This document shows, in pieces, positions 46,236 through 58,272 of a stretch of 64,000 nucleotides of DNA (within the stretch, counting starts at the first letter, position 1; every line of letters begins with the position of its first letter). The translations under genes were made by a program, and so were the position numbers. A model generated the notes under the pieces. The model saw nothing but the letters and a program-made list of their open reading frames with translations. It ran no database searches and had not been told where the DNA came from. Origin of the DNA: Emergomyces orientalis. Lineage: Eukaryota > Ascomycota > Eurotiomycetes > Onygenales > Ajellomycetaceae. Location of the stretch: assembly GCA_002110485.1 (NCBI GenBank), contig MOWL01000046.1:806001-870000 (forward strand), given 5' to 3'.

Positions 46236-49200
46236 TGATATTTCTACTAATGACCTGCCTTTGCTTTTGTCTTTCTCGATTTGCTGTGTATTTGGGGTTC
46301 TCGTGTTGGGCCTGTCGTAACATGATGATTGGCAGCTGACGATTTTCTCTCTCGCCCTCTTTGCTGGGGTGATATATGTGTTCTAGAAATAGAGAAACGA
46401 TGATGATGTTGTTCACTAGCAACGGTTGAGAGGTCAGGATTACATGTCAGGCTCTTTGCAGCAGTGGTTCACAGGGCGCTATTCAAAAGAATAGCCCTCA
46501 CCCTCCGTCGTGATTATACCGCAGACTTAAGCAACACAACGAACCACACAAATGATCTATGAAATACTTCATGAAACTCCCTTTTTTCTTTTCAAACAAG
46601 ATGTCTTTCCATCCCTGAAAACTAACCAGCAAAGAGCCATGTACGCCTCATTTTCGCTAACCCCATTCCTTTGCTCCTATGGAAAAAGATTGCCTTGTCT
46701 TTCCTCGCCTCAAGAATCGCTAGCATTGGCCCGGTTATCCTGCTTCATATCTACGTTAGAGCATGTTAGACGTATTATTCTAATCAGAACGCCATCTCCC
46801 TCCATAATGTATGTATGAAACTCTATTTGCTGATACTTTCGCTGCCACCTCCTCGCTGTTCTCGCTCTGCTGACTGGTCTGAAATGATCTACTATCTGCA
46901 TTCGAAGTATGTATATATATACAGACCCTATTTTCTAATACACAACATACTACACGAGATAGTGAACGGGTGGAGCATTCCATAAGTAGTAAGTTTGCGC
47001 ATGACTCAGGCTTGCGCCCCGAAAACAAGTTTTACGTTAGGAAGGGGGATCTTCTGCGTCACAACAGAGACGAGGCAGGTCGGCCCGATCCATCTGGCTC
47101 CGATTAACTGTCAAGTGTCAAGCCCTCTGGCTGGTGATCGACCACTTATGCATGTATGCGTCGAGGGGGAAACTGGGGCTGGTTAATCACAGAATCTCAG
47201 TCGAGCACGCGCCACAGCGAAGGACAAACATTGGAGCGTAGGGAAACAAACAAATAACTCAACGACATTGGAAATGCGGTGTGTAACCAAACCGGATATT
47301 AGTGGTCTGGAAACGCTCATGCTCATAAGGTATGTCTGAGTTTTTGGAGCTTTATTAATACTCTGCATAGTGTTCACATATTGTTTTGCAGATATGAAAG
47401 GCTCTATCGTCATTTGGGAGGGTGGTGGCTGGACGATGAAGAAAGTGAAGCCGATCAATATCGGCAATGAGGGAGTCTGTTTGCCGAAAAGGGGTAACGT
47501 TTGATACTAAGGCCATATTCATACTTCCGGGGGGAGCGATTTCTAGAGAAAAATTGTTTTGACCAGAGACCACGGGAAGATGGAGATCTCTCAATGAAGA
47601 TTTTCTGGATGGGTGTGCGCAATGCATGCACTGTGGATCTCCTCCCCGAGAACCTCGCTGCAAGCTAGTGTGCAGATGGGCATTGAGTAGCAGAACCCAG
47701 AAAATAGACAGAGAAAAAGCAAAGAAATAGAAGTAGAAGGAAAAACGAAAATAATTAGAAAGATGTTGGTCAAGATCTGCCGTTGGGAGATAATCCACAC
47801 ATAAGATCGAACCAATATGCTCGCGTGCCATCATCTTTTGAAAATAACCATAACCTATAGTCAGTCAGGATTTAAATGCTGACTATCTGGTCCAGCTTTT
47901 CCTCCCTTCTTACCATATTTATGGGTGCATGCATCCAAAGGAAAGCTCCCTTGCCAGCTAGAGATCCATCAAACCCATTAATCATGAAAAGGGTATAATA
48001 TTGGTCGGGCGGAGTGCCAAAACCTTGGTAACTCCGCTCTCGAGCGGAAGCCGACTAAGTCCGAACTTCAATCACTAAATCGCTCCAATGGGAATAGGTA
48101 CGCTACCACGCAATTTTTTTTTATCAGTATGTTCCTTTGGGCGTTTAGGTGTCGGTGAACAAAACTGTCCACTTCACCGTGTGAATGAATGCAGTGCGGA
48201 CGGAGTGCGCACAAGTAAATTATCTCCATTTACTCGATCGCGCCATTCTGGAACCGTACCAGACGTCCTGTTTGTTCAAAAGCTCAAAAGTGCCACGGTC
48301 ACGTAGAAGACCGCCCGATTTTCTGGGACATGCAAAACAAGTGGTCTGTGCTAGAACTCTTCAGAAGTGTGCACTACATGGTAGGCTGGTCACTGCAGAT
48401 CACCCTAGATGTAGTCGTGATGATCATGGTAGGGTGTGAGTGAATGGCTAGATATGCAGAATGGAGCATTCTGGCAGAAGGCATGAGCAGAGTTCTCCCA
48501 TCTATTATACTCCTCTCAGTTTAGTTGCTGAAGTAGGTGTTGAAAACACGGGGCCATTGCTCGATGTGCCGAATAAGTAATGTACTGTATATTCGATTGA
48601 AGGGACCAGGGAGCATGGGAAGGTAAATTAACGGAATAGTCGCTAGCGGATCTGCTGGAGAGCCACTGAAAAACAATGTGGCAGATCTCAAGAGATATCC
48701 GTTTGGCTCGTTGGATCTCCAGAAGACGCAACAGTGGCGGCCTGGCGAACCAAAATCCTGACTCCTTCACATGAGCCCGACCCCTTTAGCCTGGGCTGTA
48801 AAGAGTAGCAAAATCAGTCAGTTTTCTCCTCATCTGGAGAATATTTTAACGTCCCTTATATTAACTAGTTAACTAAGTTAACTAGGCCGATTAGGCTTAC
48901 CTAACAACTAAACTGACCGGTTCACGGGTACCACGGCATATCCTCTAGTTAATCAGATCCAAGAGCTGACTCGATGGGACTAAATACTTTTTTTCATAGG
49001 CGAGAAGACACTGCAGAATTCTGCACTATCAACAACAGGCAAACAAAATAGATTTCACCCAAAAGCCCAGAAAATATTAGCAAGAGCTTGGAAGATAGAA
49101 ATAGGTAGGAATCTGCACAATAAACCGCTAGAGCGCGCTGAGGTCTCAGCGCCATCTGGTGCCCAGTAGGTGGCAGTCGCTGATTCTGATGCGATGAGAT

Positions 49201-49860
49201 ACACTTGTAGAATGATCATCGGACCCTGCATATAAATCTGGAGGGCTTCCAGTAACAAGTGCGCATTATTCCCATGCATGTGGTTGCGGGTTCATCAATA
49301 TGCTTAAACGTAGAAGGTTCCCTAACAACGCATCCCATAGGATGCTCTTAGGAGCGGCTGAAATCAAAAATAATACCCATTATTCGGGGAGATAGTTAGG
49401 CTCTTCATATGAAAGGGTTTCAACACCTATATTTTTTCCTGGCTCGAAATCAAAACGGCGTATAGTTCGGCGAGAGGCGCTGAATGTGATGCGTTGTACT
49501 CCGTAATGATCAACTCGATAGACCTATATCTCGATTGACATACGTAGCGGATGATCGATTTCGTGTCTAAAACCTTAGATTCTGGTTTCAAGGCTCTCCC
49601 CAACGACTGGCTGATGTTAGATGCCCAGGCCGCCATGGAAGCTAAAAAGAGTACACGTTGTGGTTTATCTCTGGGAATCGCGATTTCTGGGAACCAGGAT
49701 TGAGTGTTGTTCTGAGCAAATGATCTAACTGCGTATATATGGCATTGGGTAAATTTAGTAGAAAATCAAGCAGGCGACTAACATGTTGTTGCGTTCGATA
49801 TTTGAGTTGGATCCTCGGGTCCGCACTCTGGGTACATTGGATGGTGGATTGCCAATGCAC

Positions 49861-49920
49861 CTCAACTCAAGACTTCTCAACTCAAGACTTCTCAACTCAA
49901 GACTTCTCAACTCAAGACTT
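49861..49920. repeat. 15-bp minisatellite, four exact copies
   Basis: Four identical consecutive units of CTCAACTCAAGACTT, followed by a degenerate partial unit. The unit length is a multiple of three, so it gives repeating peptides in overlapping frames, but no gene is established around it. Confidence 0.97.
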
Positions 49921-50841
49921 CTCATATCAAATGACTCATTCCAGCCGTTGGAAACAAACACAGAACGAACACCTAACAAGATTTTAAAAGTCAACTCGTA
50001 AGTCATGACGATACAATAACCCTCGTTTTCCCGCCAGTGGCAGGAAAAGAGTTTCCCAATTTTGTGGCAGAAACGAAAAGACCAAGAAAACGATGCCCGA
50101 TACGTGGAGGGACAGGGATAAAGAATCACTAACTTTTGATCACGCCGTACAAAATATGATATTTTGTGGGCGTGCGACCGGGCGATCAATCAATGAGACT
50201 CAAATGTATTCATAAGATGACACCCCAACTTGTGATAATGAACGGAAAAGCTCCGCTCCGCTACGTTTTTTCTTGTTTTCTTGACTTCTTTGCTTTTCCC
50301 GTCACATTGGGCTATTGATTTCCGTCAACTTTGCACTCTCATCACGAAGATGAATGCCACTTTTATGCCGTCTAGAATTGGATAATTGTTTGCTCCTCCG
50401 ACAGGAGGTTTCGTGACATTCAAAGTGATTTGTTGCGTTTGGTACACGTTCGAATTCTTATCGACCACGGCTGATAAGAATAAGAAACATTATAGTACTA
50501 TGCTTATGACGTGTACTGTTGCGAACTACAACGGCAAGGGGAAGTTGTGGCTATGGCTGCCAAACAGGCGCATCCGAATCCGATATGCGAAACCGTGGAA
50601 TGTTGGGGCTTCAGATTCTTCATACGATATTGAGACTTAATAATACAAGAGGGTGGGCATCTACGCTTCCTCCTGATAATTTTTATCCGACTAGGTGGTG
50701 GAACATACCTTTCATCAGAACAACGGGTAAAATGATCTCCGGGCGGTGGAGGAGGCAATCAATCAAGTCTTTCTTTGCCTTAGGCCATGGGCTAGGGAAA
50801 ACGTAAATCATCAAGCTTGCGAAGGAGAAAAAGAATATAAA

Positions 50842-51210
50842 TCAAAATAAATTGGAGATATGGTGGTTTCCAGCTTGGCTTCGTGCAATTTCCACCGCGT
50901 ACTTCGTATATGCGAGACGCTTGGCTGCTTCTTTCAGTCTGTCAGCTCTGGCCAATTTCTTGGCTGCTGTGAATATCCATGTATCAGTCCACGGTTCACT
51001 GAAGAATAGTGGGAAGACCTGGGACTGAGGCCTTTTAATGAGAAATACAAACGCCCCAAAATCAAATGGTCGAGGCAAGGGGTCAATTGAATTAAATTCG
51101 CCCCGACAAATAGTCCCCAGGCTAAACCTTACAATTGATGTTGATGGATAGTATGACGACGTATTTAAGGGATTTTCAAAGGCAGTTCCACCTTTACCCA
51201 TTTCGTCCAT
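50842..51210 (-). CDS. possible small hypothetical protein (low confidence)
   Basis: Open frame of 122 residues starting at an ATG (MDEMGKGGTAFENPLN). Composition looks protein-like: a beta-rich first half (SIVRFSLGTICRGEFNSIDP, FDFGAFVFLIKRPQ) and a helical basic end (TAAKKLARADRLKEAAKRLA). No known domain is recognised and there are no introns or flanking exons I can defend. It could be a real orphan gene, an exon of a larger gene or a relic. Confidence 0.25.
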   Translation of the reverse strand: MDEMGKGGTAFENPLNTSSYYPSTSIVRFSLGTICRGEFNSIDPLPRPFDFGAFVFLIKRPQSQVFPLFFSEPWTDTWIFTAAKKLARADRLKEAAKRLAYTKYAVEIARSQAGNHHISNLF

Positions 51211-52150
51211 GGCTGCGATATACCTAATATATATGTGCCTAGCTTTATTCCAGGGGTAGCAAAATCCACAACGGCAAGGGGTTAAAGTGGAGCTGGGTTG
51301 ACAAACAAATGATAGCTGGATGTGTCAAGCTAAAGGATTAGCCAGTGCGATATGAGCTTGTTTCGACAGCTGGCGAACGATGCGGCTGGAGCAGTTTCAA
51401 TCGACAACATATTAAACAAAGGATCTTTCGCGGATCGACATGTGAAAGTCTAAACAGCGTGCTAGATGCAGCTCGTCAATCTAACGCATCGAATCCACGT
51501 CAATTACAGCTCCAGAACTGGGAGGGTCCATACCAAACACTGAGAAGTTCAAGCGGGCTTGATGTATTCTTGGGCATGTGGCCCGGCCCAGGTGCAACAA
51601 TAGCAACAAAAGCAACAAAAATGAATTTTCAGAAGCGAGAAGCATGCAAGTATTAGAACCTACTTTAACGCTTCGGTTTCGTTTGAAGGGCAGCGCCTGA
51701 GCGTATGCCATTCGAGGGAAACACCGTATAAACACGAAATGGTGCCAAGCATATGAAAAATCGCAGCTCACCGTCAATCGTGCGTTTCCTAGTTTGTAAA
51801 TTGATCTTGCTCATGACTCCACCAGGAATGGATGTGTGCTAATTTGGCCAAATAAAAATCACACCGTCAATTTCAGCTTCGCATCGGTAACCAGGGATGC
51901 GACAAATAAATCGCGGCTGGCTCAAATGCGTCCGTCGTCTGCCATGCAAACAGTTAGCTTGATTGAGATTCTATTGAAGTTACAGTACCACACAAGCGCC
52001 AAACGCAAAGGAAATTGGGAGCAGTTTTTTTGTATTTCCCAGGCTTAACTGATTTCCCTCTTTTTGGTTTTAGAAGTTCAAACTACTGCGTATGTTTCTG
52101 GCAGGTGCTGACTCTGGGTATGTATGTCGAACTACACGGTGTGCTTTTTT

Positions 52151-52153
<3 letters not shown>

Positions 52154-52180
<27 letters not shown>
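52154..52180. repeat. T27 homopolymer
   Basis: Run of 27 T preceded by a T8 run, in the gene-poor region. No associated element was seen. Confidence 0.9.
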
Positions 52181-52184
<4 letters not shown>

Positions 52185-53627
52185 CGGGAACGAGCTCTGG
52201 GCGCGGGGTATCACTAGACGGCCTTTTCTTTTTTTGAACATTTGATGTACGAGGCTATGAAAAATAAGAGCCTTTCTGTAATAATCCTTGAAACAGTTGG
52301 GAATATCCCTGGCTCATGGCTGGTCACAAATATTCTTAGAGATAATGAGGGTAACTAGCAGTTCTAACCGTCACTGACTTCCTCTTCCGCAAGAACGACT
52401 TTGCTGTCTTGACGATTCAAATGTACCTTGGCAACAGTCCATGGCTGCGCCATAGTCATCGCCCTGGTTGGTGCCGCTGGTATTGATTCGTGTTTTGGCT
52501 GGATTTTCGCTGCATGTGCATGCTTGCCTTGCAGCATACATGACATGTCAACACCAATGGGCGTTTGCGAGGGAACAAAATTTGACCATTCACCTCTCAA
52601 AAGACATTGTCGAAGATGGTCTTTGCTCCCGGGATTTGCGCCATATTTCAAAATCTCGCTTCAGCTAAGATGCGAGCACAAAGCACAGTTAGGGCGGAAC
52701 AATCGACTGATGGTGGTTGACTGGTTCACTGACCCCCACTCCCAGTGGCAGTGTGCGGTCCGATAGTCCAAACTATTCTACCAGTTTTCAATTTTACTGT
52801 AGCAAACCGTGGTAAGTCAGTAGCCGTTAGCCCGCGAATAGCAGCAGCAGAATGGATGGTGGTGGGGGATTATTGTTTGCGGGTGATTGAATGGGATGGG
52901 ATGTGATGTGAGGAGGATGTCCGGTGTGGCGTTGTGGAGGTTTTTTTGGGTCGACTTCCCGTCCCGTCCTCCGCCCGCTGCTGAATAAGCCGCGCTTCCC
53001 GGACCTCGCTGGCTGACTTCGAACATCAAGCCCAGATACAGTTCCCAAATTCTCCAACGACACTCGGCTTGCAAACAATCGATTGCTTCAATGCTTGCTC
53101 CAGCCCTCCACTACGCCATGCAGGTCCTATTCGTTGCCGTTGTTTGATCATTTCTGTTCCAAAAAAAAACCTGTCCCGAAGCCATGACAGTAACTGAATC
53201 TGCACGGGCAACTCAGTGGTTACAGCTTCACTAGACACGAGGGGTTGTTCCCAGCTATTGCCCAGCCCGCTGGGTTGTGTCTCAATACCATACTACATAA
53301 ACGGGACCTTCACCTTCATAATAATAATACAGAGCAGGCTCCCGCTACTGTTAATTGACGTGAGTCTTCACATCGTCTTGCCGCTGCTGTTGTGGTTGGT
53401 TGTCAGTTTTGCACTCCGTGCCTTTAACGCACTGCCCTGTTTTTCCAATGTATTCTATTTAGTTGTTCTCTTATTTGACTTTGTTTAATCTTTAATTATT
53501 TTCTGTTGCCTTTCTGTTATTTCTCGAAGAATTGTGGCCGTTTGCCGCCCGTCGAGTTCCATGTCCCTCAAGGGAAAAGCAGAACAACACAAAGAACCAT
53601 TGATTGGCAATACTGTGTATTTTCAAC

Positions 53628-55492
53628 ATGCAGGCCGAGGTGGTTGCGCTAGACTTTTTCAGCCTTGCTTACCCTCAATTTTTCTCTCCTTCAGAATCTG
53701 CGCCAACGGCATATCACCACCGGGCATATCGGACTGCACCTGAGTTCCTGAATACATTTCGAGCCCCATATCCAGATAATTTCGACCAAGCTCCGAAATA
53801 CAACGTCATCATGGGCACCATTCCCCCATCAGGTAACATGACAGACCCGGATCATATGGCTGAGTTCCAAAAGCTCTCCAATCATTATGAGCCGGATTTA
53901 CAGGTGAAGAACATGGCTCAGGTCCTTCTCAGACCCATTGGCTAATGGGTTCGCACAGGGACCTCTGGTGGGGCCAAAACAGTCCAGTAGTATGATAACG
54001 TCCGAATACGCAAACGCGGACCCAATATATGTAGCAAAGACTACGGTATGTGGGGAACAATGCTCATAACCTGCGGAGGATAGGGTATAACGTGAGGAAT
54101 GCATGGCTTACCACCAGCAATTAGGCGCTTTCCCATACTCATTCACATTACCGTATTATGAAAGGAGATGGAAATTGCGGGTGGAGAGGTGAGCGATCAA
54201 AACGGCCCCTCTTAGCAACCTATGTGCTTTGGAGACTTATAATACGTCAGCTGTTGCTTTCGGATATTTTGAGACTTTATTCAACATGCGAGATACTACG
54301 AAATTGGCACAAGAGCTGGCTCGGATTAAATCTTTCAATGAACTTCTGGACTCTGCTGGATGCCAAGAACATCTCTATGAAATGTTCGTTGACGCCACGG
54401 AGGAGCTGCTTGGCCAAATATCGCAAGAGATTGGGAAAGGAAGCTATGACGATACATTCCTCTTTAACGCGTTTAATGATGAATACAATTCTTCCTCTAT
54501 CATCATGCATTTCAGGGTGAGCCCATGCGAATCCCCATACTTCTCAATTCTGAAGGTTTGGCTCACAATTTGGTATGACCTAGTTAATGACGAGTGCCTG
54601 GATGAAACTAAATCCGAGTCGCTACTCGGACTTCCTTGGGATGTCGGTTGATGAATATTGTGCAAAGACGATCGAAACCGTTAAAACTGAAATTGATGAA
54701 ATAGGCATTCAGGGGCTGTTCGATGGAGTTATTGAGGGGTCAGGGTTTGCTATCGAGATTCTCTACCTTGATAGGAGCGAAGGAACGGAAGTGACTCCGC
54801 ATTTGCTTTCATCCAATAACCCCATCGCAACGATTAGGCTTCTCTATCGACCGTAAGAACTCCTCTATTTTGCCCCGTACCTCCAAAAAACATATAACTG
54901 AAATGATCTATAGCGGTCACTACGATCTCCTATATCAAACCGACCAGACAATCCACAACCAAGGAATTACCACCGTCAACTTCCAATATGCTATGAGCTC
55001 TGACTATATGCCTTGGTATTCAAGCGCCCTGCCATTTGATTTGAACCCAGTTTTGATGTCCATACCGAGCCTTCCCCTCGACACTACCAATACTTCGTCA
55101 CATGTACCCAACAGCCAACCGTACACGTTTCCCGGTCATATTAACTCCCACGTCCCCCCTCCAATGGCCCCACAGTCTCCGCCAGCTCCATCGGAACCTT
55201 CTCCAATTTCCAGCTTTCCTGTCAGCCCGGTTTCCACCCCGGATAAATCCACAGAGCTCCAGATCAGGATGAATCCGCTAGTTTGCGAGCCAATGAATAC
55301 CCTCCCGCTTCCTTCTGTACCGTCACGCAAGTAAGTAGATTCTTACGTAATGCAATACTCACTTTAAACTAGATTCTCAACATTTCCCCCTGTGTACTGA
55401 CCACACCTTATAGCTCTCCTAGTAACCTTGCACACTTCCACCATCCCGATTTCCAACCTTCCCAATGGGATCCTAACGAAGAATATAAATAA
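53628..55492 (+). CDS. otubain-type deubiquitinase (peptidase C65) with Pro-rich tail
   Basis: Cysteine protease that removes ubiquitin. Seven exons: 53628-53903, 53959-54045, 54125-54188, 54251-54516, 54584-54852, 54914-55330, 55414-55492; 485 residues. The catalytic site is GDGNCGWRAVAFGYFETL: Asp136 and the nucleophile Cys139. It is formed partly across the intron 54189-54250. The catalytic His is in the otubain motif LLYRPGHYDLLY (His323). Helical ubiquitin-binding region: RIKSFNELLDSAGCQEHLYE and MSVDEYCAKTIETV. Canonical otubains stop soon after the GHYD motif; here about 155 residues of Pro/Ser/Thr-rich sequence follow. Start: ATG at 53628 in QAEVVALDFFSLAYPQFF context; an upstream exon cannot be excluded. 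Linkage specificity cannot be read from the sequence. Confidence 0.9.
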
Positions 55493-56314
55493 ATTCCAGT
55501 TTTTTTGTCTACTTTTAAACCCTATCCTATTGCTCGAAGAGCTTATGGCATGTTATGTTATTAGCGCCTGTGTTGCATTTTCTCAGTGTCATATCTACAT
55601 CTAGTATGATAACGCCTGTTTCGTAAAACAATGTTTAGCATTTCAATTTCATCAGTTCTGTCACTCCTAGAGGCTGGTAGAGGAATGCAAAACTGTGTTA
55701 ATTGTTAATGGGGCTTTTCTGATTTGCTTTACCTATTTTTTCTATTTTGTTATTTTTTCGTTTTCCAGCACACGGGTATAATTGATGCTTTTGTGCATAC
55801 ACGCCGCTCTTCCCTAGCCCTATAACGAAGATGACCCAGCACGGAAAATATAATGTATTGCAGCATGATAGCTGACGCTGACAATTGTTTACGTTTGCAT
55901 TTTCTAATGTTCTTGGTTATACTTAGGTGTACTTGTCAGGGTCTTGCCTAACCGTCTTGCAGGTTTCGTCTCTACTCGTAACTGGTTCAGAGAATTTCGT
56001 TTCTTGATAATTTCTAAATTGAAGACAACCGAAAAGGAGTTTCAAATCGACTACCTAGGTATATCACGTACAGCAATATCCCCATTTCATTCAACCAAAA
56101 GCACAACATGAAGTACAGTATTTCTTATTCGTTTCAATCTCAGAGGTACCGGAAATGGCGAACACATCACTGAATAATCTCAAAGAAATCATTTCACTCA
56201 TCAAAACAGAAGAAAAGACTGAACATGGAACGAAAATTAAGCGGTTTAAAATGAGACACGGCGAAATTTTAAGAAGCAGAGAGGAGAGAAGACAAGAGTA
56301 TAGCAAGAACAGCA
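55493..56314. terminator. convergent 3' region of the otubain and coiled-coil genes
   Basis: About 820 nt, AT-rich, with T-rich runs (55735-55760). The minus-strand frame 56091-56375 is not supported, since it overlaps the 3' end of the coiled-coil gene in another frame. Nothing else seen. Confidence 0.5.
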
Positions 56315-58272
56315 TTATCCATTCACCCCTGCTGGTTCCCCTGACGAATTCTGTGGATAAGGCTGTGTCAGCCATGCGTTGGCAGGTGATTTGTTCGTCA
56401 TAGTTGTTGGCGAAGATAGAGATGATTGTCGCCGCCTATGATGGAGACCCCGAAAGTCGTCCCTTAAGGCCCGTATATCGCGCAGACCCATGTCGAACAT
56501 GGGCGAGTCGGAGAAGAGCGCGATGCCACGATGTAAGACCATCCTCTTGCGCTTTTGGGCCCTGGTAGTGCTGTCTCCTTTGTCGTCGTCGTTGTCGTCC
56601 GACTCAAATTCTCCAATGATTTGTGGGAATATCACGAATGATTTGGCTACTTGGTGGATTGTTTGTGGTTGGAGCGTGCTGGAAGAAGTTGGGCTTTCAG
56701 GTCTGTTACTGGTACCACTGCCATTGCCATGGATGGCATTAATCCCGTTGCTGGGGAATGAGAAGGTTAACGGCACCGAATCTTCCCCAACGGTCCATGA
56801 ATCCCACGAGCCATCATTCTTCAGGCCAGGAGTATCGTTGACTTTTATCGTGCAGCTATCGTTGCGTCGCAGGGACCAGATCTTGAGCGCTGCCTTCATA
56901 ATTTCAGCCACCTCCTTTCTGACATCCGGGCTTCCTTGCTCGTTATCGTGGATGAACAGTTGCAGCTTGTCGACAGCTTCCTGTGCCACTTGCTCTATGA
57001 TCTGTGTCACACCGGAGAACTTGGGCAGTTTGTCAAGTGCCTTGACGGTTATTCCTCTCCATACTTTTTCATCGTCTGGGCTCAGGGTAGTGGATATGGT
57101 GTTCAGGATGGCCTTTTCGTCGCGTCTATCACTGTTATTTGTACCTTGGCTGAGAAGCAGTTTGTCCCGGAATATCGAAATCAGGTGCCCCGATATGAAA
57201 TTCTGCAGAGCAGCTTTCCGCAAAGATATGGCCACCCCGGTGCTGGAGGAGGAAGTGTAGTCAAATATACGACTCGCTTGTCCAAGTTCGTTTTTGCTAC
57301 TCAGTGGATCAAAGACCTACGCAACGGAAAATTATTAGTGAAATTTTGGAACCGTTCACGCGCTATGGGATTTATACCAAGGCAGCTTTCTCGGGCAAAT
57401 TCTCAGATAACCTCGTGGCAAAGTTTCCAGTAAGTTGGTACATATGTTCGACGTAGCTTTTACTGTTTAGATGTGTTAGCTATGAAAAAGAAATTTACAG
57501 TTGACCATCTACAACAGCATAACAGCAAAATAAAGACTTACTAGTCAACGGAAGCTGTTGTAGAAACCGCCGTTTCCGCGCTCAGCGTGCGCAATTTCTC
57601 CTGGAGTGTTCTCACTTCCCCCCCTAGCTTTTCATTTATCCCCTCCACGGTACCCCGATACAACTTTAACCTGGTCACCTCAGTTTTGAAATTCTTATTC
57701 AATTCGGTGGTGTCAGCCTTCTCCTTTTTGAGCTTCCGCAAATCTGCCTCAAGATTGCTCTGTGCGGCCTTCGCTTTCTCGAGGTATTCTCCTTTAACTT
57801 TTCTCTTCTCTCTTTCCAAAGTCTCCTCCATTTTTTTCTCAAGTTTGACCTCCTTTTCGCGATATTTCTTTTCTTCCACTTGGCGCTCTCGATCAAGCCT
57901 AGTTTTCTCTTTCGCGACTTTCTCCTTCTCTTCTGCAACTGAACGGCTCTCTTCTTTCAATTTCTTGTTCTCCTCTTCAAGTTTCCGTATCACCTTATCC
58001 TTATCTTCTTCGACCTTTCTGATTTGCTCATCCTTAACGGCGGAGATGGTTTCGAGCGTGTTTTTGAGCTCCTCGACCTTATCCACTCTCTCGAGTTCAG
58101 GTGCCGTTACCGTTTCGATACCTTGGATTAGTTCTTGCATTGGTGGTGTTCCCAGGAAGCTGAGACATTTTATGATGGTGCGGAGGGAATTCACAATAGT
58201 CTCAATTTCGTCCTTAGAGACTCCCGCAATCGGCCCGTCGGCAGCCTGTTTGGCTGCTTTCTTCGAAGACAT
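56315..58272 (-). CDS. coiled-coil protein of unknown function, 605 residues
   Basis: Two long open frames that look like separate genes join through two introns. Exons: 57542-58272, 57378-57462, 56316-57316 plus stop to 56315. The first frame appears to end in TAG, but the donor GTAAGT overlaps it, and splicing gives SVDYKSYVEHMYQL in frame. The sum of exon lengths is a multiple of three. Residues about 60-240 are an almost unbroken Lys/Glu coiled coil. The middle exon gives TGNFATRLSENLPEKAAL. The last exon has a helical region (KVWRGITVKALDKLPKFSGV, QEAVDKLQLFIHDNEQ, VRKEVAEIMKAALKIWSLRR) and an acidic Asp run followed by basic KRKRM, possibly a nuclear signal. No catalytic domain recognised. 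It may belong to a lineage-restricted family with structural or scaffold roles; that is inference. Confidence 0.82.

Larger units (their letters stand above)
46236..53627. other. gene-poor region of 7.4 kb
   Basis: The longest stretch here without a firm gene. It follows the CSN2 3' flank (46236-46450). Many small frames exist, none with a family I recognise. Candidate coding relics are the minus-strand frame at 50842-51210 (listed) and minus-strand fragments at 49427-49860 that have plausible splice signals (TTTTTAG acceptor near 49631, GTATGT donor near 49542). Contains a 15-bp minisatellite and a T27 tract. No transposase, reverse transcriptase, long terminal repeat or terminal inverted repeat was seen by eye. 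The last about 100 nt are the otubain leader. Confidence 0.45.

Noticed and set aside
46236..53627. Transposable element in the gene-poor region
   Set aside because: No reverse transcriptase, transposase or integrase motif and no long terminal or inverted repeats were found by eye; strongly decayed copies cannot be excluded.
56091..56375. Minus-strand 94-residue frame
   Set aside because: It overlaps the 3' end of the coiled-coil gene in another frame, is hydrophobic by composition only and has no splice partner.
56490..57260. Long plus-strand frame of 256 residues
   Set aside because: It is antisense to the coiled-coil gene, whose exon phases and composition are better supported.
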